A stretch of 8,693 nt of DNA from JAKFWF01 sp031401535 (GCA_031401535.1 JANNRP010000247.1:1-8693); one strand, 5' to 3'; positions 1-7,273 are shown, counted from the first letter of the stretch. Made by a program: numbers and translations. The notes: generated from the letters alone by a model not told the origin.

Positions 1-764
1 TTAGCAAAGTCGGGTTTGCGCTTTTCCATGAACGCTGCGAAGGCTTCGCGCGCTTCCGGTGATGACAGTCGGGTGGTAAACCCCTTCACTTCCGTGTCGA
101 TCTGGGCGCTGATCGCAGCCGGATTGCCGCGGAGCAAGTTACGCGCCATTGCGAGTGCTTCGGGTGGTTTGGCGGCAAGCCGAGCAGCAGCCGTCAGTGC
201 CACAGCCTCTAACTGATCGGCAGGAACGACAGCGTTGACGATGCCTGCATCCCGTGCGCGCTCAGCGGAGAATGGTTCGCCCAGTACGAGCAATTCGAAC
301 GCACGAGCATATCCCATCCGCAGGGGCGCGAGCAGGCTCGATCCGGCCTCTGGCAAAAGCCCCAGATCAAGGAACGGTGTGCGCAGGCTCGCCGTGGGGC
401 TGGCATAGACGAGGTCGCAATGGAACAGCAGCGTGGTGCCGATACCGACGGCTAAGCCGTCGACTGCCGCGATCATCGGCTTTTTGATGAGGGGCAGATT
501 GCGGATGAAAGTTTGCACCGCGGCGCCGAGATCGTTGCCGCCTTGTGCGCGGGTGATGAACTCGTTGATGTCGCTACCGGCCGAAAATATTCCACCTGAT
601 CCGATGAACAGATGGCAGCTGACACCAGGGGACGCATCGCCCGCCGCCAGCGCCTCCGACATCGCCGCATACATCGTGGATTTGAGCGCGTTCTTTTTGT
701 CCGGTCGCGTGAAGCGGATGATCTGGATGCGGTCGCGGATTGAAATATCAAGGTCTGTTGACAT
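1..764 (-). CDS. Enoyl-CoA hydratase/isomerase (crotonase) family protein, 3' end cut by window edge
   Basis: Reading from the ATG at 764, 254 residues are open to the left edge and the frame runs out of the window with two bases of the next codon (aa-), so only the extreme C-terminus is missing; the last visible residues, EKRKPDFA, are a typical crotonase ending. Seen: the CoA-binding/oxyanion-hole segment SAGSDINEF (61-69), the AAVDGLAVGIGTTL core (99-112), then TPFLDLGLLPEAGSS (129-143) and AFELLVLGE (155-163). Family knowledge: mitochondrial-type hydratases use two glutamates; here the first position (PE-LLG in hydratases) is Phe131, while Glu139 (LLPEAG) and Glu157 (AFELL) are present. 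A Glu in the PE-G position is a feature of Eci1/Eci2-type delta3-delta2-enoyl-CoA isomerases, so isomerase is as likely as hydratase. The start is supported by AGGAGG (775-780, minus) 10 nt upstream. It lies 15 bp after the acyl-CoA dehydrogenase and is probably co-transcribed with it. Confidence 0.9.
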   Translation of the reverse strand, partial: MSTDLDISIRDRIQIIRFTRPDKKNALKSTMYAAMSEALAAGDASPGVSCHLFIGSGGIFSAGSDINEFITRAQGGNDLGAAVQTFIRNLPLIKKPMIAAVDGLAVGIGTTLLFHCDLVYASPTASLRTPFLDLGLLPEAGSSLLAPLRMGYARAFELLVLGEPFSAERARDAGIVNAVVPADQLEAVALTAAARLAAKPPEALAMARNLLRGNPAAISAQIDTEVKGFTTRLSSPEAREAFAAFMEKRKPDFA

Positions 765-769
765 GGCGT

Positions 770-779
770 GGAGGCCTCC
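770..779. promoter_or_regulatory. Ribosome binding site of the crotonase gene inside a GGAGGCCTCC palindrome
   Basis: On the minus strand the sequence between the two acyl-CoA genes reads TGAGGAGGCCTCCACGCC then ATG. The AGGAGG Shine-Dalgarno (775-780) shares one base with the TGA stop of the upstream dehydrogenase (780-782) and forms most of a perfect 10 bp palindrome (770-779). The arrangement favours translational coupling: ribosomes terminating on the dehydrogenase would sit on the crotonase ribosome binding site. In RNA only a 4 bp stem (GAGG/CCTC, 3 nt loop) is possible, so any masking would be weak. Confidence 0.6.
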
Positions 780-2555
780 TCAGGCAGACAGTTTCTGTGG
801 CTCGATGGCGAAGACGGCGTCGCCACCCTCGGTGATGGCCGCGGCCAATCCGGAGGCCTGCACGCACAGGTTTTCGGCAAAGAAGCGGGCGAGCGCAATG
901 TGATTGGCATGGGTGCCATCGTGTGCTGCTGCCAATGCGCCGCGTGCGAGGTAGTGGCCACCTGCCGCGAGGCCGAACAGCCGCAGGTAAGGTGTTGCGC
1001 CTGCCAGCGCTGCGTTTTGATCGCGGGCAAGCGTCTTGCCCATCCACGACGTTGCTTCGGCCAGAGCCGCCACGGCTTCTCCCAACCGGTCACTCATGCG
1101 GCCGAACGACGGCTGGTTGGAGGCCCGCACGGCATCGACGGTTGACTGCAATTCGTCGAGGTAGGCTGCCATGACTTTACCGGCTGCCAGCGGCAACTTG
1201 CGTGTTACGAGGTCGATCGACTGAATGCCATTGGTGCCTTCGTAGATCGGCAGAATGCGCGCATCGCGGTAATGCTGGGCAGCACCTGTCTCCTCCACGA
1301 AGCCCATGCCGCCATGGATCTGCACGCCCATCGATGAGACCTCGCAACCAATATCGGTCGAAAATGCTTTGGCGATGGGCGTCAGCAGTGCAGCCTTTGC
1401 CGCCGCCGCCTGTCGCTCCGCTTCGGTGGTGGCACGATGCGAAATGTCCATCTCGCGCGCGGTGACGAGGCAGATGGCGCGCGCGGCCTGCGTCATTGCC
1501 TTCATCGTCATGATCGACCGGCGCGTGTCGGCGTGCTCGATGATTGGGCTCATGCCGGGACCCTTGGCATTTGGGGGGCGGCCCTGGCGCCGCTCGTTAG
1601 CATAGGCAATCGCGCGCTGCGTTGCTCGTTCCGCAATGGCAACGCCCTGCACACCCACAGCCAGCCGCGCCGCATTCATCATAATAAACATGACGTTGAG
1701 ACCACGATTTTCTTCACCGACGAGATAACCAATGGCGCCGCCCTTCTCGCCGTACTTCATGGTGCAGGTGGGCGAGGCATGAATGCCGAGCTTGTGTTCG
1801 AGGCCAGAGCAGATCACGTCGTTGCGTGCGCCTAGCGAGCCATCGGCGTTGACCAGCCATTTGGGAACCAGAAATAAGGAGATGCCTCGCGTACCAGCGG
1901 GTGCGTCGGGCAGGCGTGCCAACACCATATGAATGATGTTTTCAGTCAACTCGTGCTCGCCGTAGGTGATGTAGATCTTGGTGCCGGTGATCAGGTAGGT
2001 GCCATCCGGCTGTTTTACGGCCTTGCTGCGAAGCTCGCCCAGATCAGAGCCCGCGTGCGGCTCGGTCAGGTTCATGGTGCCGGTCCATTCGCCGGAAACC
2101 ATTTTCGGGAGGTACGTGGCTTTGAGTGAATCCGAGCCATGCGCGTACACAGCGTCGATGGCGCCCTGGGTCAACAGCGGGCACAAGCCGAAGGCCATAT
2201 TGGCTGAATTCCAGATTTCGCACGCTGCCATCGCGACGGTCGCTGGCAGGCCTTGCCCACCGAATTCCTCGGGGCATGGCAGCGCGCTCCAGCCGCCTTC
2301 GGCAAAGCCCTTGTAAGCCTCCTTCCAGCCCGCAGGTGTTGTGACGATGCCATCCTTGACGGACGAGCCGGTGCGGTCGCCGTTCCAGTTCAGGGGATCG
2401 AGCACTTCGGTGCCGAATTTACCGGCTTCCTCGACAATCGCACGCACGGTTTCGACATCGAGATCGGCATAAACGCCGCGCACGATCAGGCCGTCGAGAT
2501 CGACGGCGGACTTGAGCGCAAACATGATGTCGTCTACGGGAGCCTGATAGGTCAT
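780..2555 (-). CDS. Acyl-CoA dehydrogenase of the long (about 590 residue) DmdC-like type
   Basis: A flavoprotein that oxidises an acyl-CoA to the 2-enoyl-CoA, passing electrons to electron-transfer flavoprotein. The 591 residues exceed classic acyl-CoA dehydrogenases (about 380-400) and fit the subfamily with an extra N-terminal stretch (MTYQAPVDDIMF) and a C-terminal helical domain (about 460-591). Seen in order: EEFGGQGLP (97-104); the FAD/substrate signature MNLTEPHAGSDLG (161-173); GTKIYITYGEH (191-201); a middle beta region with LEHKLGIHASPT (252-263); QIHGGMGFVEE (412-422); and PIYEGTNGIQS (436-446), in which Glu439 is the expected catalytic base. The open frame extends upstream to 2630, but the ATG at 2555 matches the usual family N-terminus and has AGAGG 8 nt upstream (2564-2568). 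Substrate is not determinable; this subfamily includes 3-methylmercaptopropionyl-CoA dehydrogenase (DmdC), and many members carry that name without proof. First gene of a probable operon with the crotonase. Confidence 0.95.
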   Translation of the reverse strand: MTYQAPVDDIMFALKSAVDLDGLIVRGVYADLDVETVRAIVEEAGKFGTEVLDPLNWNGDRTGSSVKDGIVTTPAGWKEAYKGFAEGGWSALPCPEEFGGQGLPATVAMAACEIWNSANMAFGLCPLLTQGAIDAVYAHGSDSLKATYLPKMVSGEWTGTMNLTEPHAGSDLGELRSKAVKQPDGTYLITGTKIYITYGEHELTENIIHMVLARLPDAPAGTRGISLFLVPKWLVNADGSLGARNDVICSGLEHKLGIHASPTCTMKYGEKGGAIGYLVGEENRGLNVMFIMMNAARLAVGVQGVAIAERATQRAIAYANERRQGRPPNAKGPGMSPIIEHADTRRSIMTMKAMTQAARAICLVTAREMDISHRATTEAERQAAAAKAALLTPIAKAFSTDIGCEVSSMGVQIHGGMGFVEETGAAQHYRDARILPIYEGTNGIQSIDLVTRKLPLAAGKVMAAYLDELQSTVDAVRASNQPSFGRMSDRLGEAVAALAEATSWMGKTLARDQNAALAGATPYLRLFGLAAGGHYLARGALAAAHDGTHANHIALARFFAENLCVQASGLAAAITEGGDAVFAIEPQKLSA

Positions 2556-2671
2556 GAGCGCTGCCTCTGGTCGCTGGAACGCGTTGTGCTGATTTTGCGC
2601 ATAGACTACGGCGAATGCGGACCCAGGCAAAGCCCAAGGGCCATGAATTTACTGGCGACGGAAGGCTGCAG
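2556..2671. promoter_or_regulatory. Divergent intergenic region between the acyl-CoA dehydrogenase and sua5-like genes
   Basis: This 116 bp gap separates two genes transcribed away from each other, so both promoters should lie here or just inside the genes. I see no convincing -35/-10 pair in either direction. What can be read are the two ribosome binding sites: AGAGG for the leftward gene (2564-2568) and GGAAGG for the rightward gene (2660-2665, 6 nt before the ATG at 2672). No strong palindrome or operator was found. Confidence 0.4.
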
Positions 2672-3643
2672 ATGGCGGTCGTGACGGCAGATGAGGCAGC
2701 GATCGCGGACGCATCGGCAGCGGTGGTGCGCGGTGAACTCGTGGCGTTTCCAACGGAGACGGTCTATGGGCTCGGCGCTGATGCAACCCAAGGGCGTGCG
2801 GTGGCTCAGATTTTTGCCGCCAAAGGCCGGCCGCGCTTTAATCCGCTGATCGTGCACGTGGTCGATGAGGCGGCGGCTGAACGTGTCGCAGTGTTTGACG
2901 TTGATGCGCGAAAGCTCGCGGCGGCCTTCTGGCCGGGACCTCTGACACTCGTGTTACCGCGACGGGCGGGCTGCGGGATTTCGGATCTCGTCACCGCCGG
3001 GCTCGATACGATTGCGCTTCGGGTTCCCGGCCATGCAACGGCACAAGCGCTCCTGCGCGCAGCCAAAGTGCCGGTGGCGGCGCCTTCGGCTAACCGATCG
3101 GGTCACGTCAGCCCGACGACTGCGCAGCACGTGGACGTCGACCTTGGTGACAAGGTTACAATCATCCTCGATGCTGGTGCCGCGCGGCACGGCCTGGAAA
3201 GTACCGTGCTGTCGGTGATTGATGGGCGGGTGACATTGTTAAGACCCGGAGCAGTGACGGCAGAGGCGATCGAAGTGGTGGTCGGCTGTTCGATCGGTCG
3301 TGCGCTGGACGCCGGTGACGGGCCGATATCGCCCGGTCAACTTGAAAGTCACTACGCGCCGCGCGCACCCGTGCGGCTCAATGCAACCGACGTGAAACCC
3401 GGCGAGGCGCTGCTGGCATTCGGTCGCGACACGATCGAGACATCGGGTCCGGTGCTAAATCTCAGCCGCGACGGTTGCGTCATTGAAGCGGCTGCCAATC
3501 TGTTTGCAGGCCTGCGCAACCTCGATCAACCGGGTATAATTGGCATCGCTGTCATGCCGATTCCCGATCATGGGCTTGGTGACGCCATCAACGACCGTCT
3601 GCGGCGCGCAAGTGCCGACCGCCCTGGAGTCGCCACCACATGA
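2672..3643 (+). CDS. sua5: L-threonylcarbamoyladenylate synthase, two-domain Sua5 type
   Basis: Makes threonylcarbamoyl-AMP from threonine, bicarbonate and ATP, the first step of the t6A37 modification of ANN-decoding tRNAs, in the cytoplasm; TsaD with its partners then transfers the group to tRNA. The 323 residues fit the long Sua5 form, not the short TsaC form. YrdC domain (about 5-195): PTETVYGLG (27-35), the KGRPRFNPL nucleotide-binding motif (51-59), WPGPLTLVL (87-95), SANRSG (139-144), GLESTV (174-179), RPG (191-193). The linker signature SPGQLESHYAP (220-230) leads to the C-terminal Sua5 domain ending in GLGDAINDRLRRAS (301-314). The ATG at 2672 is chosen because GGAAGG sits 6 nt upstream and MAVVTADEAAI matches family N-termini; an in-frame ATG at 2615 has no ribosome binding site. 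The stop overlaps the next gene by 4 bp. Expected to be important for growth in most bacteria. Confidence 0.95.
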   Translation: MAVVTADEAAIADASAAVVRGELVAFPTETVYGLGADATQGRAVAQIFAAKGRPRFNPLIVHVVDEAAAERVAVFDVDARKLAAAFWPGPLTLVLPRRAGCGISDLVTAGLDTIALRVPGHATAQALLRAAKVPVAAPSANRSGHVSPTTAQHVDVDLGDKVTIILDAGAARHGLESTVLSVIDGRVTLLRPGAVTAEAIEVVVGCSIGRALDAGDGPISPGQLESHYAPRAPVRLNATDVKPGEALLAFGRDTIETSGPVLNLSRDGCVIEAAANLFAGLRNLDQPGIIGIAVMPIPDHGLGDAINDRLRRASADRPGVATT

Positions 3644-5085
3644 ACGACGCAACACCGATCCGTACCCACAATGTGCCATCAGCCGACGTGTTGGCGCAGT
3701 TAGCGGAGATCGTTGGCCCGGCTCATGCGTTGACCGATCCTGATGCTCAATTGCCGTATTTGCGGGAATGGCGGGACTTGTTCATGGGCCGTGCCGCCGT
3801 GGTGTTGCGTCCCGCCACGACAGAGGAAGTGTCGCGGATCATGGTGGTCGCTCACGCCAACAATATCGCGGTGGTGCCGCAGGCTGGCAATACGGGCCTC
3901 GTCGGCGGGCAAACACCGTTCGAGCACGGCGGCGAAATCGTCGTATCGGTGGCGCGCCTCAATAAGGTACGCAACGCCGATGCGGCTGGTTCGAGTTTGA
4001 CGGTCGAAGCCGGTGTCACGCTCGCGGACGCCCAAGCCGCGGCCGACCGTATCGACCGGTTATTTCCGCTCAGTCTGCCGTCGGAGGGCTCGTGCCGCAT
4101 TGGCGGTAATCTTGCGACCAATGCGGGCGGTGTTGGCGTACTGGCCTATGGCAACACGCGGTCGCTGGTGCTTGGCATCGAGGCTGTGTTGCCCGATGGC
4201 CGTATCATCCACGGCCTCAAGGCACTCAAGAAAGACAACACCGGCTATGATCTGAAAGACCTGTTGATCGGATCCGAAGGTACGCTCGGCATCATCACGG
4301 CGGCAGTTCTCAAGCTCTATCCGAAGCCCGCCGAGAAGGCCTGCGCGTTTGTTGCATTGTCGCAGATCGAGCACGCGCTCGATTTGCTGCAGTTGGCGCA
4401 AAGTGGGGCGGGACGCGGGTTGACGGCGTTCGAGTTCATTCCGCGGATCGCCATGGAGTTCGTGTTGCGCCATGTGCCGGGCGCGCGTGAACCGTTTGCG
4501 GCGAAATTCCCCTGGTATGTGCTGCTGGAAGTGTCCGGCGGAAAGGCCGACGGCACGGCTGCATCAGAACTCGAGTCGGTGCTGATGGCGGCCAGTGACC
4601 AGGGATTGGTTCTCGACGCCGCGATCGCTGGGTCATTGCAGCAGTCGCGCGACTTCTGGAAGTTGCGCGAGGGAATATCGGAAGCGCAGAAGCCCGAGGG
4701 CGGCAACATCAAGCACGACATCTCCGTGCCGATATCGCGAATTCCCGAGTTCATTTCCCGCGCCAATGCGCTTGTGGAGGCGATCTGTCCCGGCGCCCGA
4801 CCCTTGCCGCTCGGCCACTTCGGCGACGGCAATGTGCACTACAATATCGCCCAGCCGCTCAATATGGACAAAGAGCAATTCCTGCAACTGTGGGGCGCAA
4901 TTGCCGACGCTGTGCACGGCCTTGTGATGGATATGGACGGCTCAATCTCGGCTGAGCATGGCATCGGCCGCATGAAGCGTGACAGTCTCGCTTACACCAA
5001 AAGCTCTGTCGAAATGGACCTGATGCGCGGCATCAAAACCGTGTTCGACCCCAAGGGCATCATGAACCCGGGGAAGGTTCTATAA
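3640..5085 (+). CDS. FAD-linked D-2-hydroxyacid dehydrogenase (D-2-hydroxyglutarate/D-lactate dehydrogenase, GlcD-like)
   Basis: A VAO/PCMH-fold flavoprotein of 481 residues oxidising a D-2-hydroxyacid to the 2-oxoacid. Seen: the FAD-binding PCMH domain with PQAGNTGLVGG (80-90), GSCRIGGNLATNAGG (150-164) and NTGYDLKDLLIGSEGTLGII (200-219); then the FAD-oxidase C-terminal domain with KHDISVP (358-364), GHFGDGNVHYN (392-402) and SAEHGIG (437-443); and the usual ending DPKGIMNPGKVL (470-481). Family knowledge: in human D-2-hydroxyglutarate dehydrogenase the metal is held by two His and a Glu in these motifs, here His393, His400 and Glu439, with His440 as the likely base. No GlcE or GlcF partner is adjacent, which argues against a glycolate oxidase subunit; D-2-hydroxyglutarate dehydrogenase is the closest fit, D-lactate dehydrogenase the alternative. 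The ATG overlaps the sua5 TGA (ATGA, 3640-3643), implying translational coupling. The stop abuts the stop of the convergent gene. Confidence 0.92.
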   Translation: MNDATPIRTHNVPSADVLAQLAEIVGPAHALTDPDAQLPYLREWRDLFMGRAAVVLRPATTEEVSRIMVVAHANNIAVVPQAGNTGLVGGQTPFEHGGEIVVSVARLNKVRNADAAGSSLTVEAGVTLADAQAAADRIDRLFPLSLPSEGSCRIGGNLATNAGGVGVLAYGNTRSLVLGIEAVLPDGRIIHGLKALKKDNTGYDLKDLLIGSEGTLGIITAAVLKLYPKPAEKACAFVALSQIEHALDLLQLAQSGAGRGLTAFEFIPRIAMEFVLRHVPGAREPFAAKFPWYVLLEVSGGKADGTAASELESVLMAASDQGLVLDAAIAGSLQQSRDFWKLREGISEAQKPEGGNIKHDISVPISRIPEFISRANALVEAICPGARPLPLGHFGDGNVHYNIAQPLNMDKEQFLQLWGAIADAVHGLVMDMDGSISAEHGIGRMKRDSLAYTKSSVEMDLMRGIKTVFDPKGIMNPGKVL

Positions 5086-6015
5086 TTACTGCACACCGAG
5101 ACGCTTGAGGCGCTCAGCGGCTTCGGGTGAACCGAGATCGCGGGCGCGTTCGTACCAGCGCTTGGCTTGCACTGGGTCCGGTTTGAAGCCGACGACCCGG
5201 GCCCGTGCCAGTTCCACGGGATCGTAGGTGCCGCCAAGTGCCAGCGCACCTTGCGCAAGGCCAGCGTCGGCCGCGCGCTGATACATCAGGCGGGCACCGG
5301 CTATGCCGCCGTCGGTCAACTCGGAATCACCTTTTTGCACGAGCCGCATCAACCGCTGGCGCTCCTCCGGTGACGGCCCTGGCGCCACCGGTGTCGGTGC
5401 AGCAGGAGCGGGCGCCATAGGGATAGACGCCACGGGCGCCACCGCAATCGGCGACCGCATAGCGGCAACGGGCGCCGGCGGAACCATGGGTGCTGCCTCG
5501 GCGCTGCTGGCAATGCCAGCGCGCAGGTCTGATGTTGTCGTGGCACGTGCGACAGGTGGTGGTGGTGCCGCGCTTGCGGCAACCTTGGGTGTTGCAACGA
5601 GAACTGCGCGTGCTTCCGCCTGTATGGCGCCGTCAACACTCATCAGTACAACCGCGACGTCGGAGCGGCCAAAAACACCGGTTGGGACCATCAACTTCAG
5701 GCCGGGCAGCGCGGACAACGGTACGGCCCAGGAACCTGGCGCGATAGAATGGCCTTGCGACAAGGCCACGCTCGGTGGCAGACCGCGGATACGGAGGTAG
5801 CTGTTGCGTGGCAACGCGTCAGCGGGGCCGACCGTGATGCCGAGGCTGGCTTCACCGGGTGACTCGGTGACGAACTCTTTCGGGACGTTCAGTTGCGCGC
5901 CTTGTGCGATCGCTAACGTCAGCGGCACGATCGTCAGGATCGCCGACAACATCCATCGTTGAGCCTGTTGTCGTGTGCTGCATCGCGCCTCATGATCTGC
6001 GATTGTCGTCGCCAT
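5086..6015 (-). CDS. Envelope-anchored protein with Ig-like module, Pro/Ala linker and Sel1-like repeats
   Basis: No named gene is recognised. Taken from the ATG at 6015 (309 residues), a basic N-terminus is followed by one hydrophobic segment (about 22-38, WMLSAILTIVPLTLAIA) that should be a membrane anchor or uncleaved signal. Residues 66-140 resemble the repeating Ig/cadherin-like unit of large surface proteins: LRIRGLPPSVALSQG (74-88), GSWAVPLSALPGLKL (94-108), then FGRSDVAVVLMSVDG. Residues 145-216 are a flexible Ala/Pro/Val linker. Residues 220-309 carry helical Sel1/TPR-like units: ARLMYQRAADAGLAQGALAL (241-260), a variant stretch with TYDPVELARAR, then AKRWYERARDLGSPEAAERL. The start is uncertain: a GTG at 6048 lacks a ribosome binding site, and AAGGAG (6037-6042) could serve a TTG at 6027. 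It follows the TAXI receptor gene closely (44 bp or less) and is probably co-transcribed. Likely role is scaffolding in the periplasm or envelope (inference). Confidence 0.8.
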   Translation of the reverse strand: MATTIADHEARCSTRQQAQRWMLSAILTIVPLTLAIAQGAQLNVPKEFVTESPGEASLGITVGPADALPRNSYLRIRGLPPSVALSQGHSIAPGSWAVPLSALPGLKLMVPTGVFGRSDVAVVLMSVDGAIQAEARAVLVATPKVAASAAPPPPVARATTTSDLRAGIASSAEAAPMVPPAPVAAMRSPIAVAPVASIPMAPAPAAPTPVAPGPSPEERQRLMRLVQKGDSELTDGGIAGARLMYQRAADAGLAQGALALGGTYDPVELARARVVGFKPDPVQAKRWYERARDLGSPEAAERLKRLGVQ

Positions 6016-6059
6016 TGCCACCCCCAAAGCCAATCGCTCCTTGATCACCGTGCACTACG

Positions 6060-7232
6060 TCAGCGCTTTTGCTGCTGCTTACTCCATTCCATGAACTGCT
6101 TGAACAGACGTTCCTGCTCCTGGGCGTTGGAGGGGGCCGCGCGGGCTGCCTGCGCCCGGGCCAACTGCACATCGACGGAAACACCGGCGACCGAGGCACT
6201 GGAGGACGCACGGTCAAGCCACTCCTGGGCTGCGGGAAAGCGCTTCCAGCCTTTCACCGAGGCGGCAAGATTCGCCTCGTTCCACTTGGAATGGCGCGGC
6301 GGCTGTTGGAATTCGGGGAAACGCGTGAAGAACGCGTCAATGAACTTCGCAACACGGCGATAGCGGTCGGTGTCGCGTGGCCAGTTGTAGACTGCCAGCA
6401 CCGCGCCTACTGCCACGGTCTCGATCGTTTGATCCTTGGCGATCAGGTTTGGGTAGTCCTGGTGCGTCAGGGTCGCCGGGAAGTAGTCGGCCTCGAGTAT
6501 CTCGGAATAGGGGATCGGCAGAACCTTCATGCCGGGCTCGAGCTTGAACTTGCCAAAGGCTCCTGTTGGCTTGCCGGCAATTAGCACGGTAGCTGCGATT
6601 TCACCGGTCTTGACCTTGAGGAAGCCATCGGCTTGCCCGACATTGATCTCCTCGGCTTTGATGCCGAGCAACTCGAAGATCAGGCGTGTTGAGAACTGTG
6701 TGCCGCTGCCGACATCGGAAAAATTGACCTTCTTGCCGGCCAGATCCTTGATGTCATTGATGCCGTTGCCAGCAAGAATGTGCACCTCCTCGTTGTAGAG
6801 CTTGGCAATGTATGCCATGCGTTCGTCGATGCCGCCGCCAAGCTCGCCCGATTTCTTCAGGTAGCTCATGATGTTTGATTGGGTGATCCCGAGATCGACG
6901 CCGCGCAGGTGCAGGATATCCTTGACGTTTTGATAGCCGCCCTTGCCGATGATTGGCAAAACGCGGAGCTTGTCGCCATCATCGAGTACCGCCGACATGT
7001 CGTACGCGAAGAACAGATACGTGCCGTTCGGATTGCCGGAGACGACCGTGACCGTGTTCTGATTGAGCGTTTCGCGTTGTGCTTCCCATGGTGTCAGCGC
7101 TCGCCCTACCCGTTTGGCGGGAGTCGCGGCCTGCGCCAGCACAATCGGTTTGGGTTCAGCCGCGTGCAGCGGCAACGGCGCGATCGACCAGGTCGATAGT
7201 AGGAATGCGAGTAGTCCCAGAACGCGAACCAT
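6060..7232 (-). CDS. TAXI-family TRAP-type periplasmic solute-binding protein
   Basis: TAXI receptors bind small organic acids or amino acids in the periplasm for delivery to TRAP permeases. 390 residues. The start at 7232 gives a clear signal peptide (MVRVLGLLAFLLSTWS then IAPLPLHA, cleavage probably near residue 24-25) with GGGGAG 8 nt upstream (7241-7246); the frame is open further upstream to 7334, without that support. Domain seen: VTVVSGNPNGTYLFFAYDMS (61-80), the first strand and ligand loop; RVLPIIGKGGYQNVKDI (90-106); DLGITQSN (113-120); KKVNFSDVGSGTQFST (167-182), the typical TAXI GSGT motif; VLIAGKPTGAF (216-226); and a final helical lobe. Compared with usual receptors (about 320 residues) it has an N-terminal linker (25-59) and a C-terminal extension (about 305-390) rich in Gln, Ala and Lys, ending KQQQKR. 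No TRAP permease gene is adjacent; the following gene is the Ig/Sel1 envelope protein. Ligand unknown. Confidence 0.9.
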   Translation of the reverse strand: MVRVLGLLAFLLSTWSIAPLPLHAAEPKPIVLAQAATPAKRVGRALTPWEAQRETLNQNTVTVVSGNPNGTYLFFAYDMSAVLDDGDKLRVLPIIGKGGYQNVKDILHLRGVDLGITQSNIMSYLKKSGELGGGIDERMAYIAKLYNEEVHILAGNGINDIKDLAGKKVNFSDVGSGTQFSTRLIFELLGIKAEEINVGQADGFLKVKTGEIAATVLIAGKPTGAFGKFKLEPGMKVLPIPYSEILEADYFPATLTHQDYPNLIAKDQTIETVAVGAVLAVYNWPRDTDRYRRVAKFIDAFFTRFPEFQQPPRHSKWNEANLAASVKGWKRFPAAQEWLDRASSSASVAGVSVDVQLARAQAARAAPSNAQEQERLFKQFMEWSKQQQKR

Positions 7233-7273
7233 GCGGGTGTCTCCCCAGACTGTCGTTGCGAAGCGCCTAAACC

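Noticed and set aside
1..3. TTA at the left edge, which reads as a TAA stop on the minus strand
   Set aside because: It is not in the crotonase frame, whose codons fall on 3-5, 6-8 and so on; the frame is still open at the edge, so the gene is partial and not frameshifted.
433..1093. Long open frames on both strands across the crotonase and the end of the dehydrogenase
   Set aside because: They are out-of-frame shadows of two well-supported genes, with Arg/Pro/Cys-rich composition and no family motifs.
2556..2630. Upstream extension of the acyl-CoA dehydrogenase
   Set aside because: The extra 25 residues do not resemble the family; the ATG at 2555 has a good ribosome binding site and the expected N-terminus.
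2615..2671. Earlier ATG for the sua5-like gene
   Set aside because: No ribosome binding site precedes it, whereas 2672 has GGAAGG at good spacing.
3640..5085. Glycolate oxidase GlcD subunit
   Set aside because: Neither GlcE nor GlcF is adjacent, and the metal-binding and C-terminal motifs fit stand-alone D-2-hydroxyglutarate/D-lactate dehydrogenases.
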